A stretch of DNA of 64,000 nucleotides from BCD1 sp965230565 (GCA_965230565.1 CBDDLH010000016.1:372001-436000), one strand, 5' to 3'; shown: positions 33,787-43,791, counted from the first letter of the stretch. Program-made: numbers and translations. Notes: generated from the sequence alone by a model not told the origin.

Positions 33787-35394
33787 TTATTCCAACACCA
33801 AATACATATCCTTCGGATACTTCACTGAGTATTTAAACCCTAATTTTTCAGTCTTACCAGGTTTTAGATTGATTCCCCAGCTAAGTTTTCCGGTATTCGG
33901 TTCAACTTTGGCGCCTTTGGAATTTTCCAATACCACCTCAATCTGGTCAGTAGTAGAAATCGGATATTGATCTTCAATTATGATCTTAACATCCTGGCTC
34001 TTGGTATTCCTCAGTTCAATTTTCCAGCCAATGGTTCTGGTTACTTTCCTGCCGATGAACTGCTTGTCTTTGAACTGTCTGTCTTTTTCCCGTTTGATCA
34101 CGATACCTGCATCACGACCGAGTGAAAGATCAAGGGTGTCCACTGAAGTTTCTACATCGATCCATGATTTCCCAAGGTAGGTTCCCTCGAAAAACAAACT
34201 GGCTTCACCACTTAAAAGATCATAATCTTCCCAACCGGTAATTCTTGCAGTGAGAAAGGCATTTTTATCCTTTTTAGGTACCGCATAATAGATGTAATCT
34301 GCAGGTAATTCATGATCTGCAATATTAACGGTATATGGTTTTCCATCCGATGGTATGGTCTGTGGGATTTCAATCGAAAACTCAGTAAAAGTGGAATGTT
34401 CTGTCTGTTCCACATAAGCGTATTCAGAAAGAACATCCTCATCTGCAACTTCAATCTCATATGCATCAACCTGTGGTAAGGCGGCTTCTTTTTTCATGGC
34501 ACTGCGGTTTCTCTTTCCCGAATAAACAACTTGTTGAGATAACCACCAGGTATTCAAAGTGGGCTTTGTACCGCTTGCGGATGGATTGCCGGTGGCCAGA
34601 TTCAGGTTAATATTTTTCCAATCCTCTCCCGAACTTTGTACCACCATGGCTTTGTAGGTCATTTTCACAGGATTGCTGGTATCCTTGACCCGAAGGTCAT
34701 AAACAGGTTGCCAACCGGCCTGGTGAACTACATATTCAATATCGAATTCCCCCTGAGTTTTCTTATCTGCCTGGATGGCAACAATGATCTCACTGGTGGC
34801 TTTGGAAGTATTGGCAGCATTTAACTCATTAATTTGTTTTATCACTTTACTCAACTCCTCGTTTAATCTGGTAATCTCTTTATTTACTTCCAGCTTTTCG
34901 ATTTTTACATCCTGTAAATGGCTTCTAAAGAACTGGGCCATTTTTGCCAGTTCCTCAGCACTTAAGGAAGCATTTTGACCTTTGATCTGTTTGTTGGCTA
35001 AAACCATGGTTTCTTCTTCGGTAAGTGCACTTAATTTTGCTTTCTCAATATCCAGTGAAGCATTCAGGCTTTTCTTTTGATCATTCAGCTTTTGAAGCCC
35101 TTCAGGTTCCTCTTTGGGCTTAATGTAATTAAGTTTATGAGTGACAGATAAAATGATAAAATCTCCCTTTGCCCTGAACTGAATACTCGAAGCATCAATG
35201 GAAGGGGAAATACCGGTAAAAACCAGATTTTCAGTCCCTAAAGGAACAGCACCTTTAGCTGTTCTTTTTACTTGAGCACTATTGGGAAAAACGGTTACTT
35301 CTTTGATTTCGGAGGTAAAGGAAACCTCTTTGTTTTGAGCAAAAAGCATTGTTCCTGAAAAGAACAACATCAACAAGAAAAGAATTTTTTTCAT
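33787..35394 (-). CDS. DUF4139 (MuiA-like) exported protein
   Basis: 535 residues with a signal peptide ending FAQ. An N-terminal DUF4140-type strand region (EVTVFPNSAQVKRTAKGAVP), a coiled coil (about 90-195), and the DUF4139 domain with WQPVYDLRVKDTSN and SSGEDWKNINLNLATGNPS. The protein ends with FKYSVKYPKDMYLVLE, the family end. The family includes proteins named mucoidy inhibitor MuiA, but the biochemical role is unknown. It stands alone between spacers, downstream of the Clp-like ATPase gene and its terminator. Confidence 0.88.
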   Translation of the reverse strand: MKKILFLLMLFFSGTMLFAQNKEVSFTSEIKEVTVFPNSAQVKRTAKGAVPLGTENLVFTGISPSIDASSIQFRAKGDFIILSVTHKLNYIKPKEEPEGLQKLNDQKKSLNASLDIEKAKLSALTEEETMVLANKQIKGQNASLSAEELAKMAQFFRSHLQDVKIEKLEVNKEITRLNEELSKVIKQINELNAANTSKATSEIIVAIQADKKTQGEFDIEYVVHQAGWQPVYDLRVKDTSNPVKMTYKAMVVQSSGEDWKNINLNLATGNPSASGTKPTLNTWWLSQQVVYSGKRNRSAMKKEAALPQVDAYEIEVADEDVLSEYAYVEQTEHSTFTEFSIEIPQTIPSDGKPYTVNIADHELPADYIYYAVPKKDKNAFLTARITGWEDYDLLSGEASLFFEGTYLGKSWIDVETSVDTLDLSLGRDAGIVIKREKDRQFKDKQFIGRKVTRTIGWKIELRNTKSQDVKIIIEDQYPISTTDQIEVVLENSKGAKVEPNTGKLSWGINLKPGKTEKLGFKYSVKYPKDMYLVLE

Positions 35395-35482
35395 CGTAAT
35401 TTTTTTTATGTAAGGATGAGCTATTGGCCCAAATTACATAAAAAGCAGAACAAAAATGATGATAAAAAACAATTGCCCAAAT

Positions 35483-35512
35483 AAAAAACTCCACCAAGAT
35501 TCCCTGGTGGAG
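35483..35512 (-). terminator. Terminator downstream of the Clp-like ATPase gene
   Basis: On the minus strand CTCCACCA and TGGTGGAG (arms 35505-35512 and 35489-35496) pair around an 8-base loop and are followed by TTTTTT (35488-35483). It lies about 310 bp past the stop codon at 35820 and 90 bp before the DUF4139 start. Confidence 0.8.
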
Positions 35513-35679
35513 CTCATCTAACTTACTGATACTAATATTTACGTTCATCATTTGCTTTCGGGATTGTAAAAGTATAAACAAAAAGCCGTACTCACAAGAA
35601 ATGAATGGAAAAACTGACACAAAATATTATTCGGAAAAAATGTAATTTTTTTGCTTAAAAAGCTCTTAATCAGGTTTTT

Positions 35680-35709
35680 ATAAATGATTTAATTATTTAA
35701 ATCATTTAT
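35680..35709. repeat. Perfect 13-bp AT-rich inverted repeat
   Basis: ATAAATGATTTAA (35680-35692) and TTAAATCATTTAT (35697-35709) with loop TTAT. It lies 110 bp beyond the Clp-like stop codon. It could be a 3'-end stem or a binding site. The rest of 35395-35819 holds no gene that I can support. Confidence 0.8.
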
Positions 35710-35819
35710 GGCCATTAACCCAAAGTCCTTGAAAAACAAGGAAGTATAAAATGGTAAAACACTTGCGGGAAAATTCAAAAAAAGTTATTTGTAAGCAATT
35801 AAAGGATTTGAAAACATAC

Positions 35820-38800
35820 TTATTCAATGGCCTTTTCAACCTCCACTACAAAGTGTTCCATTACTTTTTCCTCCAGCCATTTTGCCAAAGGTTCTTTTGA
35901 TTTACCTGATTTGCCCTGAATGAATGGTTCATTTTCTTTAGTCATCAAAATACGCCGCATAGATTTCTGCTTTTTATAAGTCTCTGACCTGTGAATCAGT
36001 TTGGGAGTTTCCGGTTTGGATTCCTCCACATTGATCAAATACAACCGTTCATCATGATCTCCAAAAGTCCAGGATTGCATACCAGTCTCATTTTTGAAAG
36101 CAAGCAGAACACAAGGGCCTGTAATGACAAATTCAACCCCATACAACAAATCATTTTTGTGCTCCCGCCTAAAGTCTTTCTCCCAGTTGTTTACCGGAAT
36201 TTTTATGTAAGCTTCCCTGGGGCCGCGGCGGTTGTAAACTACCCCGTTTTCCCCTTCAACTTCATGGAGGATATCCTCTGTATAATATTTTTCCCTGAAC
36301 CAAATGGTATGTCCTTCAACGTTAAAATCAAGAGCCTTAAAGAAAGACGCATAAAAACGGGCAATTTCGGAAGGTTCGCCCCCGTACACTGCAAAATAAG
36401 CTTTGTTAAACTGGGGACGGAGTGTGCTGATCAATTTTAATTTATAATCAAAAAAATCAAAGGTCCATTGCTCAATTTTTTCGTTGATCGTTGGATTATA
36501 ACTTTTAAACCCCAGGTAGGCCATTGAAAGATCCTCTTCATGGGAAACGATAATGTTCGTTAAGGATTCATGCCTTTCTTTACATTGATAATAATCATGA
36601 TACATACGTGATTTAGAAGCATCCTTCCAGGGAGAACCTGAGCTATCAGAGTTGGCATCCCTTGATTCTATCATTTCCAATTCACTTTGAAGCCAATTAT
36701 ACAAATGACTCTCCCTAAGGTTGTTAATGGCCCGCCTTAGGTTTGAGGCGTGATTAGCATAATTGGCCACTTCTAATTCCTCCAGGAGCAATTCAAAACC
36801 CAGTGGATCTTCCTCTGCTTCAATTTTGATTTTATTGGAATCCATTCCAACCTTAACGATAAGCTGTTCATCCGAATCAAACCGATTTAAGATCCTGGAC
36901 AGTGGAATTACTAATTCCTCCCGAAGAGCTCTTTGTAAATACCTTGCACCGTAATTTTCATCATAGCCCACCTCGCTTAAGTAGCCATAAACCTCTTCGG
37001 AAATGGTGAGTTGTATTTTCCGGTATTTTATTCCTTCCCGAGCATACAGTTTTGCCATTTCTCTGTCCACTACACGGCGTATTCCTAATTCATCTAGAGG
37101 TTTAAAAATAACCACCTTATCTATCCTGTTGTATAGTTCCGCTCTAAAAAACTTTTGAACTTCCGTATCCAGTTGTTCCTGCAGTTGTTCAACTTTTTCC
37201 GATTTACTATTCCCCACCAGATTAACACTGGACCTTTGAAGAACATCTACTCCAATATTACTGGTCATCAGGATGATCGTACTGCAAAAATTCACTAATT
37301 TCCCTGTTCCATCAGTCAGCCTTCCCTCACCCAGTATTTGCAATAAAAGGTCAAAAAATCCCTGATGAGCCTTTTCTACTTCGTCAAAGAGCAATACACA
37401 AAATGGTTCTTTTCTAACCGCATCGCTTAACAACCCTTCCTGTCCTGAAAACCCACTTAGCCGATAAATGGATAGAGGATCTGCAAATTCACTCATGTCA
37501 AATCTCACCATTCTGTCCCGGCTTCCAAACATATATTCAGCCAGCGTTTTGGCCAGCTCCGTTTTCCCAACACCTGTAGGACCGGTGAATAATAGAGAAG
37601 CTATAGGTTTATCTTTTCTCGACAGGCCCATTTTTACTGTGGCTAAAGTGTCCGTAACAGATTCAATAGCCTGGTCTTGTCCGAAAATATTACTTTTAAA
37701 ATGTCCCGACACTTCCTCAAGGTCCATGGAAACATTTTGATCGACCATAAACACCGGCAAACCCGATTCGCGACAAAACCTTTGGGTAATCTCTGAAACA
37801 GATATCGTATCACCGGTCGCATCTGATTCAGGTCTGTGCAGAATTAACCGTTCTAAAAATCTTACAGGGGTTCCGGGCATGCCTTCATAGGGCATGAAAC
37901 GGTTGATCAACCGGATGACTTCCTGCACTGCTTCTGCAGAAATATTCATTTTCAAATCTCCCGCAATCAAAGCTGCTTTTTGCTGAATGATCTTTTCTAG
38001 TAAAGTGCCTTCCGGCTGTTGTAAACGAACCAAATGAAACAAGGAAAGGAATCCCGGATGATCCAGCTCAATTTTGGCCAACTCATCTTCAGTACACTCT
38101 GAAATAATACTTAGAGTTCCTTTAGCCAGGAAGCTTTGCATATATTCGGCCACACTTACTGAATTTCCTTCGTATTTACCAACTTCAAAAAGCTCCATGA
38201 GATTTCGAACAAACAAAAAATCAGTCTGGCTATTTAATTCCTTAATCAGCTTTACCAAATTAGATCTCCAGCCACTTCCTGAAACGAGTTCTTTGATTAG
38301 CAGAGATGCCGTAGTTTCCCAAATTTTACCCGCAACCCTTTCTTTTTTCCTTGCCCTTGCCAACTCCCACACCATGGTGGTCTTCCCTACCCCTCTGGGA
38401 CCAACTAATAAAATATTCCTGCTGTATTCATTCTTGACATCCCTCAAAAGTTGTTTCATCTCCTTCTCCATGCCAAATAACTGAGGTGAACTCATGATTA
38501 ACTCCTGTCCAACTTTGGGTAAAAAACCCTCTGACTCATCTTTGCCTGCTTTTTGTAATTCACCTGGAGCAGGGATTTTAAACTCAAGCTCATTATGTGT
38601 TAGATCCACTGATTTAAACCAAATAGTCTCCAGAATATCCTGGACCATTTGCAAGCGCCTGTTCTTCAAAAAGTCCAGGCGGACAATCTCTCTTAAAGCT
38701 TTTTCCAGTTCATAAGCTTCCTTGCCAAAAGCCTCAATACCCAATGCAGGAACAACTCCCCACCAGCCATTTTCGTTTTGAGTGTAATAATACCTGAATT

Positions 38801-39083
38801 CCAGTTCCATTGCAGGATAGGAAATGCCATCTTTGGCTCCCGGAAAGTACACCTGAATATCACCATGCAAAAATTCACCCGACCGATAGTCATCCAGTAA
38901 TTCGGCAAGTCTTCCCTGGTCTAAAACCTTGGACTGATATAACTCCTGAAATCTTCGAAGGATCAATTGTTGAGAAGGACCAATGTGAAGAGCATTCTTA
39001 TCCGTCAGAGGATACCTGATAATGATATTTTCTCCAAGCTGGAGATTCAAGGTATAAAAAGGAATTTTGAGTTTAAACGGCAT
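35820..39083 (-). CDS. Clp/Hsp100-like double AAA+ ATPase with unusual N- and C-terminal domains
   Basis: 1087 residues. Residues 1-190 form an N-terminal region unlike ClpA/B/C. AAA+ D1 (about 195-420) has Walker A GPRGVGKTT (228-236), but the Walker B position reads FLFVRNLMEL, so the Asp-Glu pair is missing. D2 (about 460-745) is intact: GPTGVGKTEL (501-510), VLLFDEVEKA (563-572), TSNIG sensor 1, Arg653 finger and GARYLQRAL sensor 2. The loop that carries IGL in ClpA reads SSVNLVG, so docking to ClpP is doubtful. Residues 760-1087 form an unrecognised C-terminal extension with a helical part and an alpha/beta part. A ClpP-independent unfoldase is inferred. It starts 76 bp after rmuC. Confidence 0.85.
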   Translation of the reverse strand: MPFKLKIPFYTLNLQLGENIIIRYPLTDKNALHIGPSQQLILRRFQELYQSKVLDQGRLAELLDDYRSGEFLHGDIQVYFPGAKDGISYPAMELEFRYYYTQNENGWWGVVPALGIEAFGKEAYELEKALREIVRLDFLKNRRLQMVQDILETIWFKSVDLTHNELEFKIPAPGELQKAGKDESEGFLPKVGQELIMSSPQLFGMEKEMKQLLRDVKNEYSRNILLVGPRGVGKTTMVWELARARKKERVAGKIWETTASLLIKELVSGSGWRSNLVKLIKELNSQTDFLFVRNLMELFEVGKYEGNSVSVAEYMQSFLAKGTLSIISECTEDELAKIELDHPGFLSLFHLVRLQQPEGTLLEKIIQQKAALIAGDLKMNISAEAVQEVIRLINRFMPYEGMPGTPVRFLERLILHRPESDATGDTISVSEITQRFCRESGLPVFMVDQNVSMDLEEVSGHFKSNIFGQDQAIESVTDTLATVKMGLSRKDKPIASLLFTGPTGVGKTELAKTLAEYMFGSRDRMVRFDMSEFADPLSIYRLSGFSGQEGLLSDAVRKEPFCVLLFDEVEKAHQGFFDLLLQILGEGRLTDGTGKLVNFCSTIILMTSNIGVDVLQRSSVNLVGNSKSEKVEQLQEQLDTEVQKFFRAELYNRIDKVVIFKPLDELGIRRVVDREMAKLYAREGIKYRKIQLTISEEVYGYLSEVGYDENYGARYLQRALREELVIPLSRILNRFDSDEQLIVKVGMDSNKIKIEAEEDPLGFELLLEELEVANYANHASNLRRAINNLRESHLYNWLQSELEMIESRDANSDSSGSPWKDASKSRMYHDYYQCKERHESLTNIIVSHEEDLSMAYLGFKSYNPTINEKIEQWTFDFFDYKLKLISTLRPQFNKAYFAVYGGEPSEIARFYASFFKALDFNVEGHTIWFREKYYTEDILHEVEGENGVVYNRRGPREAYIKIPVNNWEKDFRREHKNDLLYGVEFVITGPCVLLAFKNETGMQSWTFGDHDERLYLINVEESKPETPKLIHRSETYKKQKSMRRILMTKENEPFIQGKSGKSKEPLAKWLEEKVMEHFVVEVEKAIE

Positions 39084-39159
39084 GATTAGGCTTGATAATT
39101 CAGGAGGGTAAATTTAACATTTATACTGTTGAATTCAAATTGGGAGTGCAGACCAACGT

Positions 39160-40512
39160 TTATTCTGCTTCAGGATCTGTTCCTGGGCCCTCTTCAAGTA
39201 ATTCTTTTGGCAGATGCTTGGAAGCTCTTGCCCCAAGTTGTTTGATCTTTTCTGCCCTTCCTATTAACGTGTCTCCAAACTTTTTGGATTCGGAAAGTTT
39301 ATTCATGGCTCCCTCGTATGCGCCCTGGGCTTGATCGAGTCGTTGTCCTATCAATTTCAGGTCATCTACAAAAGCACAAAATTTATCATAAAGCATACCA
39401 CTTTGCCTTGCAATTTCAATAACGTTCTTCTTTTGCCTTTCCTGTTTCCAGATATAAGATACCGTCCTCATTGTAGCCAGTAAAGTGGAAGTAGTGACAA
39501 TAACGATATTTTTCTCCAGTGCGTCGACGAAAAGCCTTGAATCCTCCTGCAAGGCCAGGGCTAATGCACTTTCAATGGGTACAAAGAGCAAGAGGTAATC
39601 TGGAGAGTTGATCTGATAAAGCTGCTCGTAGTTTTTACTGTTCAAATCTTTGACATGGCGCCGCAAACTATCAATGTGAGCTTTTAAGTGTGTGGTTTTT
39701 TCAGACTGGTCGTCCGTTTCACAAAATTGCTGATAGGCTGTTAGAGATACTTTGGAGTCAATGATCAACTGTTTATTTCCAGGCATATTAATGATAAAGT
39801 CCGGCCGCTTTTGGTTACCATCCTGGTCAGCAAATGAATTTTGGGTTTGATAGTGTACATCTTTTGTCAGCCCGGATTTCTCCAGCAACATTTCTAATTG
39901 GAGTTCTCCCCAGTCGCCTTGGGTTTTACTGTCTCCTTTGAGTGCAGAAGCCAGGTTGTTGGCATCTGAACTCAATTGCTGATTAAGCGTTCTTAAGTGT
40001 TCAATTTCCTTTTTCAGGGAGACCCTGTCCTTGGTTTCCTCGATAAATCTTTTTTCTACATTTTCCTCGAACAACTTTATCTTTTCCCGCAAAGGATTGA
40101 GAATATCATTGAGTTGCTGATGATTATGTTCGGTAAACTTCTTGGTTTTTTCTTCGAGTAGTTTATTGGAAATATTTTCGAATTCAAGCCTCGCCTGTTT
40201 TTGCAGAGCTTGCATTTCCTCCATCTGATACTCCAGCTTTTCCTGAAGGTGTTTTGTGGTCTGCCCGGATTCTGCAAGTGCTGCTGTTAAACTTTTCACC
40301 TCCTGCTCTTTTTCTGCGAGATCTTCCCTCAAAAGATCAGCCTGCATCTGCAAATTTTCATGAATCTGCCGCAAAACATAATCTTTGTCCAACTCAGATT
40401 TACTGACTGCTCTGGAGACTAAATTCAATTTTGCATAGATCCATACGCCAGTCCCGCCAAGGACCAAACCGAGAAATAAATAAAGGAAACCTAACAATAA
40501 AGGGTCTTGCAT
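39160..40512 (-). CDS. rmuC: DNA recombination protein RmuC
   Basis: 450 residues. An N-terminal membrane helix (about 5-27) is followed by a long coiled coil (about 30-180) and the RmuC domain (about 190-420), which belongs to the PD-(D/E)xK nuclease-like folds. Family blocks: GDSKTQGDWGELQLEMLLEKSGL, RPDFIINMPGNKQLIIDSKV and FVPIESALALALQ. RmuC limits inversions at short inverted repeats, which this genome has in numbers. A -7-like TAACTTTG lies about 25 bp before the start. Confidence 0.95.
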   Translation of the reverse strand: MQDPLLLGFLYLFLGLVLGGTGVWIYAKLNLVSRAVSKSELDKDYVLRQIHENLQMQADLLREDLAEKEQEVKSLTAALAESGQTTKHLQEKLEYQMEEMQALQKQARLEFENISNKLLEEKTKKFTEHNHQQLNDILNPLREKIKLFEENVEKRFIEETKDRVSLKKEIEHLRTLNQQLSSDANNLASALKGDSKTQGDWGELQLEMLLEKSGLTKDVHYQTQNSFADQDGNQKRPDFIINMPGNKQLIIDSKVSLTAYQQFCETDDQSEKTTHLKAHIDSLRRHVKDLNSKNYEQLYQINSPDYLLLFVPIESALALALQEDSRLFVDALEKNIVIVTTSTLLATMRTVSYIWKQERQKKNVIEIARQSGMLYDKFCAFVDDLKLIGQRLDQAQGAYEGAMNKLSESKKFGDTLIGRAEKIKQLGARASKHLPKELLEEGPGTDPEAE

Positions 40513-40570
40513 AAAGCATCGTTTTTGTCACTTTCAAAGTTAACAAAAAAATGCTTTAAATAAGACTTTA

Positions 40571-40798
40571 TCATTCTTTTGGTGAAACTTTTTTTTCAGG
40601 AATCTGGCAATTCCCTCCGGCACAGGCACCGCCACAGGACAGGTTAAAAATCCCCTGGTACAAAAAGATACCTCCGATGATCATAGTTAACGCGGTAGCA
40701 TTGACAATTCCGTCAATCATTATGATTGCCCCGATGACAACCCTGAGCACCCGTAAGAATGACCAATCATTTAACAACAAGGATTTTACTTTTTCCAT
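40571..40798 (-). CDS. Small DUF2892-like inner-membrane protein
   Basis: 75 residues with two hydrophobic helices (about 17-33 and 35-53), after NDWSFLRVLRVVIG, the start typical of DUF2892/YgaP membrane modules. A Cys-rich end (CGGACAGGNC) and a charged tail follow. Such proteins often accompany rhodanese or redox proteins, but none is adjacent here. A TACTTTTG -7 element is at 40825-40818. Confidence 0.75.
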   Translation of the reverse strand: MEKVKSLLLNDWSFLRVLRVVIGAIIMIDGIVNATALTMIIGGIFLYQGIFNLSCGGACAGGNCQIPEKKVSPKE

Positions 40799-40954
40799 TT
40801 TATCGATTTTGAAAACTCAAAAGTAAAAGGAATGCCGACATACCTTGGTGATAACAATCACAATTTGTCGCATTTGTATCATTAGCGAAAATATTTTAAC
40901 ACAATGTGAAAAAAGTCCTTATTTTTGACGGCAATTAAAATAATATTCTGACAG

Positions 40955-42724
40955 ATGAAGAAAATTCTACTTTTACTTTTGACCATAGCAACAGTCTTCA
41001 CGCTGAAAGCCCAAAATGGCGAAGAAAGACCACTTCCCAGAGGCTTTGCCGAAGGGGAAGAAGCCCTCATGAGAGATTATATCAGATCCATCCAGGAAGA
41101 AAAAAATCTGACCTGTATTACCTCTGCCCCTGACCAGCCTGTCAGAACTATGGCTGAATGGGAAGAACTGCAGGCGGTAGTAATCACCTGGACATCCTAT
41201 ACTACGATACTTAAGGAAATTGTGCGTCATGCCAAGGAAGAAGTAGAAGTAATCATCGTTTGCAGTAACCCGGCATTGGTAAAGAATAGTCTCAATGCTG
41301 CGAACATTGACTGGAGTACAAATGTCACTTTTGTTCAGGAGGATTTCAATACGGTTTGGGTAAGAGATTATGGTCCAAACTCTGTATATATTAACGATGT
41401 TGAATCTTTAGCTTTTGTCGACTGGATCTATAATCGCCCGCGTCCGAAAGATGATATTATACCTGAGCGAATTGCGCAGGAACTCGGAATTGATGTTTAT
41501 TGTACCACCCAGGTTCCTACGGATCTGGTGCATACAGGAGGAAATTTCATGGCTGATGGCATGGGAACAAGTTTTTCCTCTAACCTGGTACTTGATGAAA
41601 ACGGACCTCTAAATAATTGGGGGATAAGTAACCATTCTGAAGAGGATATTGATCAGATCATGAATGATTATATGGGGATTAGTACTTATCCCAAAATGAC
41701 CAATTTACCCTATGATGCAATTCACCACATTGATATGCATATGAAGCTGCTGGATGAAGAGCGGATCTTAGTTGGTGAATACCCGGAAGGTGTTGCTGAT
41801 GGCCCTCAGATTGAGGCGAATATTCAATATGTTCTCAACAACTTTGTGACTCCTTACGGAAATCCATATGAAATAATCAGGGTTCCTATGCCACCTGAAA
41901 ATGGTGCTTATCCGAATTGGGGTGGTGACTATAGAACTTATGCAAACGCCATATTTTTGAACAAAACCATTCTTGTTCCGACCTATGAAGAAGAGTATGA
42001 CACCACTGGTCTTCGAATCTGGGAAGAATCCATGCCTGGATATAACATTGTAGGCATAAACTGTAATCAGATCATTCCTGCCAGCGGTGCAATACATTGC
42101 ATTACCAAGGAGGTGGGAACAGATGATCCCCTTTTGGTTAATCACGAACGAGTAAGGGAAGGATGTATTAGCGAAGATACTTACGTTTCAGCTTCCATCA
42201 AGCATGCTTCTGGTGTAGCCTCTGCCAAAGTGTATTACACTACGGATCTTTCGAGCGGATATGAATCCATGGATATGACTTATTCTGAAAATGATGTCTG
42301 GGAAGCCAACTTACCTGCCATGGCCGAAGAAGCAAGCGTTTATTATTACTTCGAAGCTGTAGCGAATAGCGGTAAAACCATCCTCCGTCCGCTTACAGCC
42401 CCAACAGGAAATTTTGATTTCGACGCTATCGACTGTAGTGTCAGTACAGATAATGTTGATCCTGAAGCTACCCGTTTGCTCGATGTTTTTCCAAACCCTG
42501 CTTCTGCCATTACCTGTATTCCTGTTGAGAATGAATCACCAATAAATGCAAGCATTGAATTGAATAACGTACTTGGACAAAGGATAAAAACTATTTTCCG
42601 GGGAGAAATTCCTGCCGGAGAGTCTAAATATTTCTTCGACGCTGCACAATTGGATTCCGGCATGTATTTCATTACCCTGAAATCCGGGAATAATTCTGTG
42701 GTTCAAAGCATTGTTGTTAAGTAG
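40955..42724 (+). CDS. Secreted peptidylarginine deiminase-like (PPAD/agmatine deiminase family) enzyme with T9SS tail
   Basis: 589 residues. Signal peptide ends KAQ. The catalytic domain (about 60-390) belongs to the PAD_porph/agmatine deiminase family that hydrolyses guanidino groups: WVRDYGP (Asp138), TGGNFMADG (Asp201), His258-x-Asp260, GGDYRTYANAI, and nucleophile Cys382 in AIHCITKE. YNRPRPKDD gives Arg161 and Arg163, spaced like the two arginines that bind the substrate carboxylate in Porphyromonas PPAD. An Ig-like domain (about 395-490) and a T9SS sorting domain (VFPNPAS to the end) follow. Export argues for protein or peptide citrullination rather than cytoplasmic agmatine use. Confidence 0.85.
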   Translation: MKKILLLLLTIATVFTLKAQNGEERPLPRGFAEGEEALMRDYIRSIQEEKNLTCITSAPDQPVRTMAEWEELQAVVITWTSYTTILKEIVRHAKEEVEVIIVCSNPALVKNSLNAANIDWSTNVTFVQEDFNTVWVRDYGPNSVYINDVESLAFVDWIYNRPRPKDDIIPERIAQELGIDVYCTTQVPTDLVHTGGNFMADGMGTSFSSNLVLDENGPLNNWGISNHSEEDIDQIMNDYMGISTYPKMTNLPYDAIHHIDMHMKLLDEERILVGEYPEGVADGPQIEANIQYVLNNFVTPYGNPYEIIRVPMPPENGAYPNWGGDYRTYANAIFLNKTILVPTYEEEYDTTGLRIWEESMPGYNIVGINCNQIIPASGAIHCITKEVGTDDPLLVNHERVREGCISEDTYVSASIKHASGVASAKVYYTTDLSSGYESMDMTYSENDVWEANLPAMAEEASVYYYFEAVANSGKTILRPLTAPTGNFDFDAIDCSVSTDNVDPEATRLLDVFPNPASAITCIPVENESPINASIELNNVLGQRIKTIFRGEIPAGESKYFFDAAQLDSGMYFITLKSGNNSVVQSIVVK

Positions 42725-42785
42725 AATAGTACTTGCTGAACCTGTCTTCCTGGCCAGGCAAGATTCATTCGAAGTTTACGAACAT

Positions 42786-42827
42786 AAAAAAACCGGCTCC
42801 GTTTCATAATCGGAGCCGGTTTTTTTA
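42786..42827. terminator. Bidirectional terminator
   Basis: AACCGGCTCCG (42791-42801) and CGGAGCCGGTT (42811-42821) form a perfect 11-bp stem with a 9-base loop. A runs flank it on the left and seven T on the right, so it serves both the convergent deiminase and DMT transporter genes. Confidence 0.93.
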
Positions 42828-42835
42828 TCAGGAAA

Positions 42836-43777
42836 TCACACCCTGGAAGATTTCGATCTGAACTGGAAAAACTTCAAAGTTTTCGAACTGATAAGATAAA
42901 CACCGGCTATTACGAATAAACAACACGCGATCTTCAATAAACTGATATCCTCCTTATATCGATCGACATTCATCCAAAAGGAATAAATCGAGACCACAAG
43001 GAAGGAAATAACCGGTTGAAGGTAAATATAACTCCCTGAAATACTGGGCATCACATGTTTCGAAGCAAAAATATTAAACAGGTAGGCAAAAAAGGTGGTT
43101 CCAAGAATGACATAGGCAATAACGGTATAAGTACCTAAGGTAAATGCGGAAAAATCAGTTTCCAATAACTGTTTCGTCCCAAACGGCAACCCAAAGATGA
43201 ATCCAAATAGAAAGACCCAACTGATAACGGTAATGGGTTTATATTTTTTCATAAAGGGTTTTACAATTACCAAATAAAATGAAAATGCCAATGCATTCAT
43301 CAAAATCAGACTGTTTCCAAGAATGGTCCCGGTACCTTTTGAGGTAGCCCCTGCATAAATCAATAATACGGCACCAATAGCTCCTACTATCAGCCCAACG
43401 ATTTTCTGAAAGGTAATAGATTCCTTTAATAAAAAAGAACTGATAACCAGTACGAAGACAGGTGTTGAAGTCATAATTATGGCCGCATCGATAGGAGAAG
43501 TCAGATTGAGACCATTAAAGAAAAGCATTTGATTGGCGCAAGCCCCCAACAGGCCACAAAGGGCAAGTTTTGGAAGGTCTTTTCTATCCACTTTTTCATA
43601 AAAGAAGGAACTCACCAGCCAAAATAAGAGTCCCCCTGCGCTGAGTCTGAGCATCACGAACGCAGAGGGACCTATCTTGTCAGGCATGATTCCCTTAGCC
43701 ACGAGGTAATTTATTCCGTAAATAAATTGTACGGCCAATAAGGCTAAATGTGCCTGTTGGGTTCGATTAATTTTCAT
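42836..43777 (-). CDS. EamA/DMT-family transporter
   Basis: 313 residues with ten hydrophobic segments in two EamA repeats, the usual topology of drug/metabolite exporters. Signature-like stretches are FVMLRLSAGGLLFWLVSSFF, IMTSTPVFVLVISSFLLKE and IYLQPVISFLVVSIYSFW. The substrate cannot be read from sequence. It starts 15 bp after kbl stop, so it is likely part of the threonine-degradation operon and could move an amino acid or related metabolite (inference). Confidence 0.88.
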   Translation of the reverse strand: MKINRTQQAHLALLAVQFIYGINYLVAKGIMPDKIGPSAFVMLRLSAGGLLFWLVSSFFYEKVDRKDLPKLALCGLLGACANQMLFFNGLNLTSPIDAAIIMTSTPVFVLVISSFLLKESITFQKIVGLIVGAIGAVLLIYAGATSKGTGTILGNSLILMNALAFSFYLVIVKPFMKKYKPITVISWVFLFGFIFGLPFGTKQLLETDFSAFTLGTYTVIAYVILGTTFFAYLFNIFASKHVMPSISGSYIYLQPVISFLVVSIYSFWMNVDRYKEDISLLKIACCLFVIAGVYLISSKTLKFFQFRSKSSRV

Positions 43778-43791
43778 TGCCTTTAACTCAA

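Noticed and set aside
36000..36800. Weak resemblance of the Clp-like C-terminal extension to release-factor PCRF domains (a GG followed by E and aromatic helices)
   Set aside because: The similarity is a few residues long and the GGQ motif and overall length do not fit. It is safer to call the region unrecognised.
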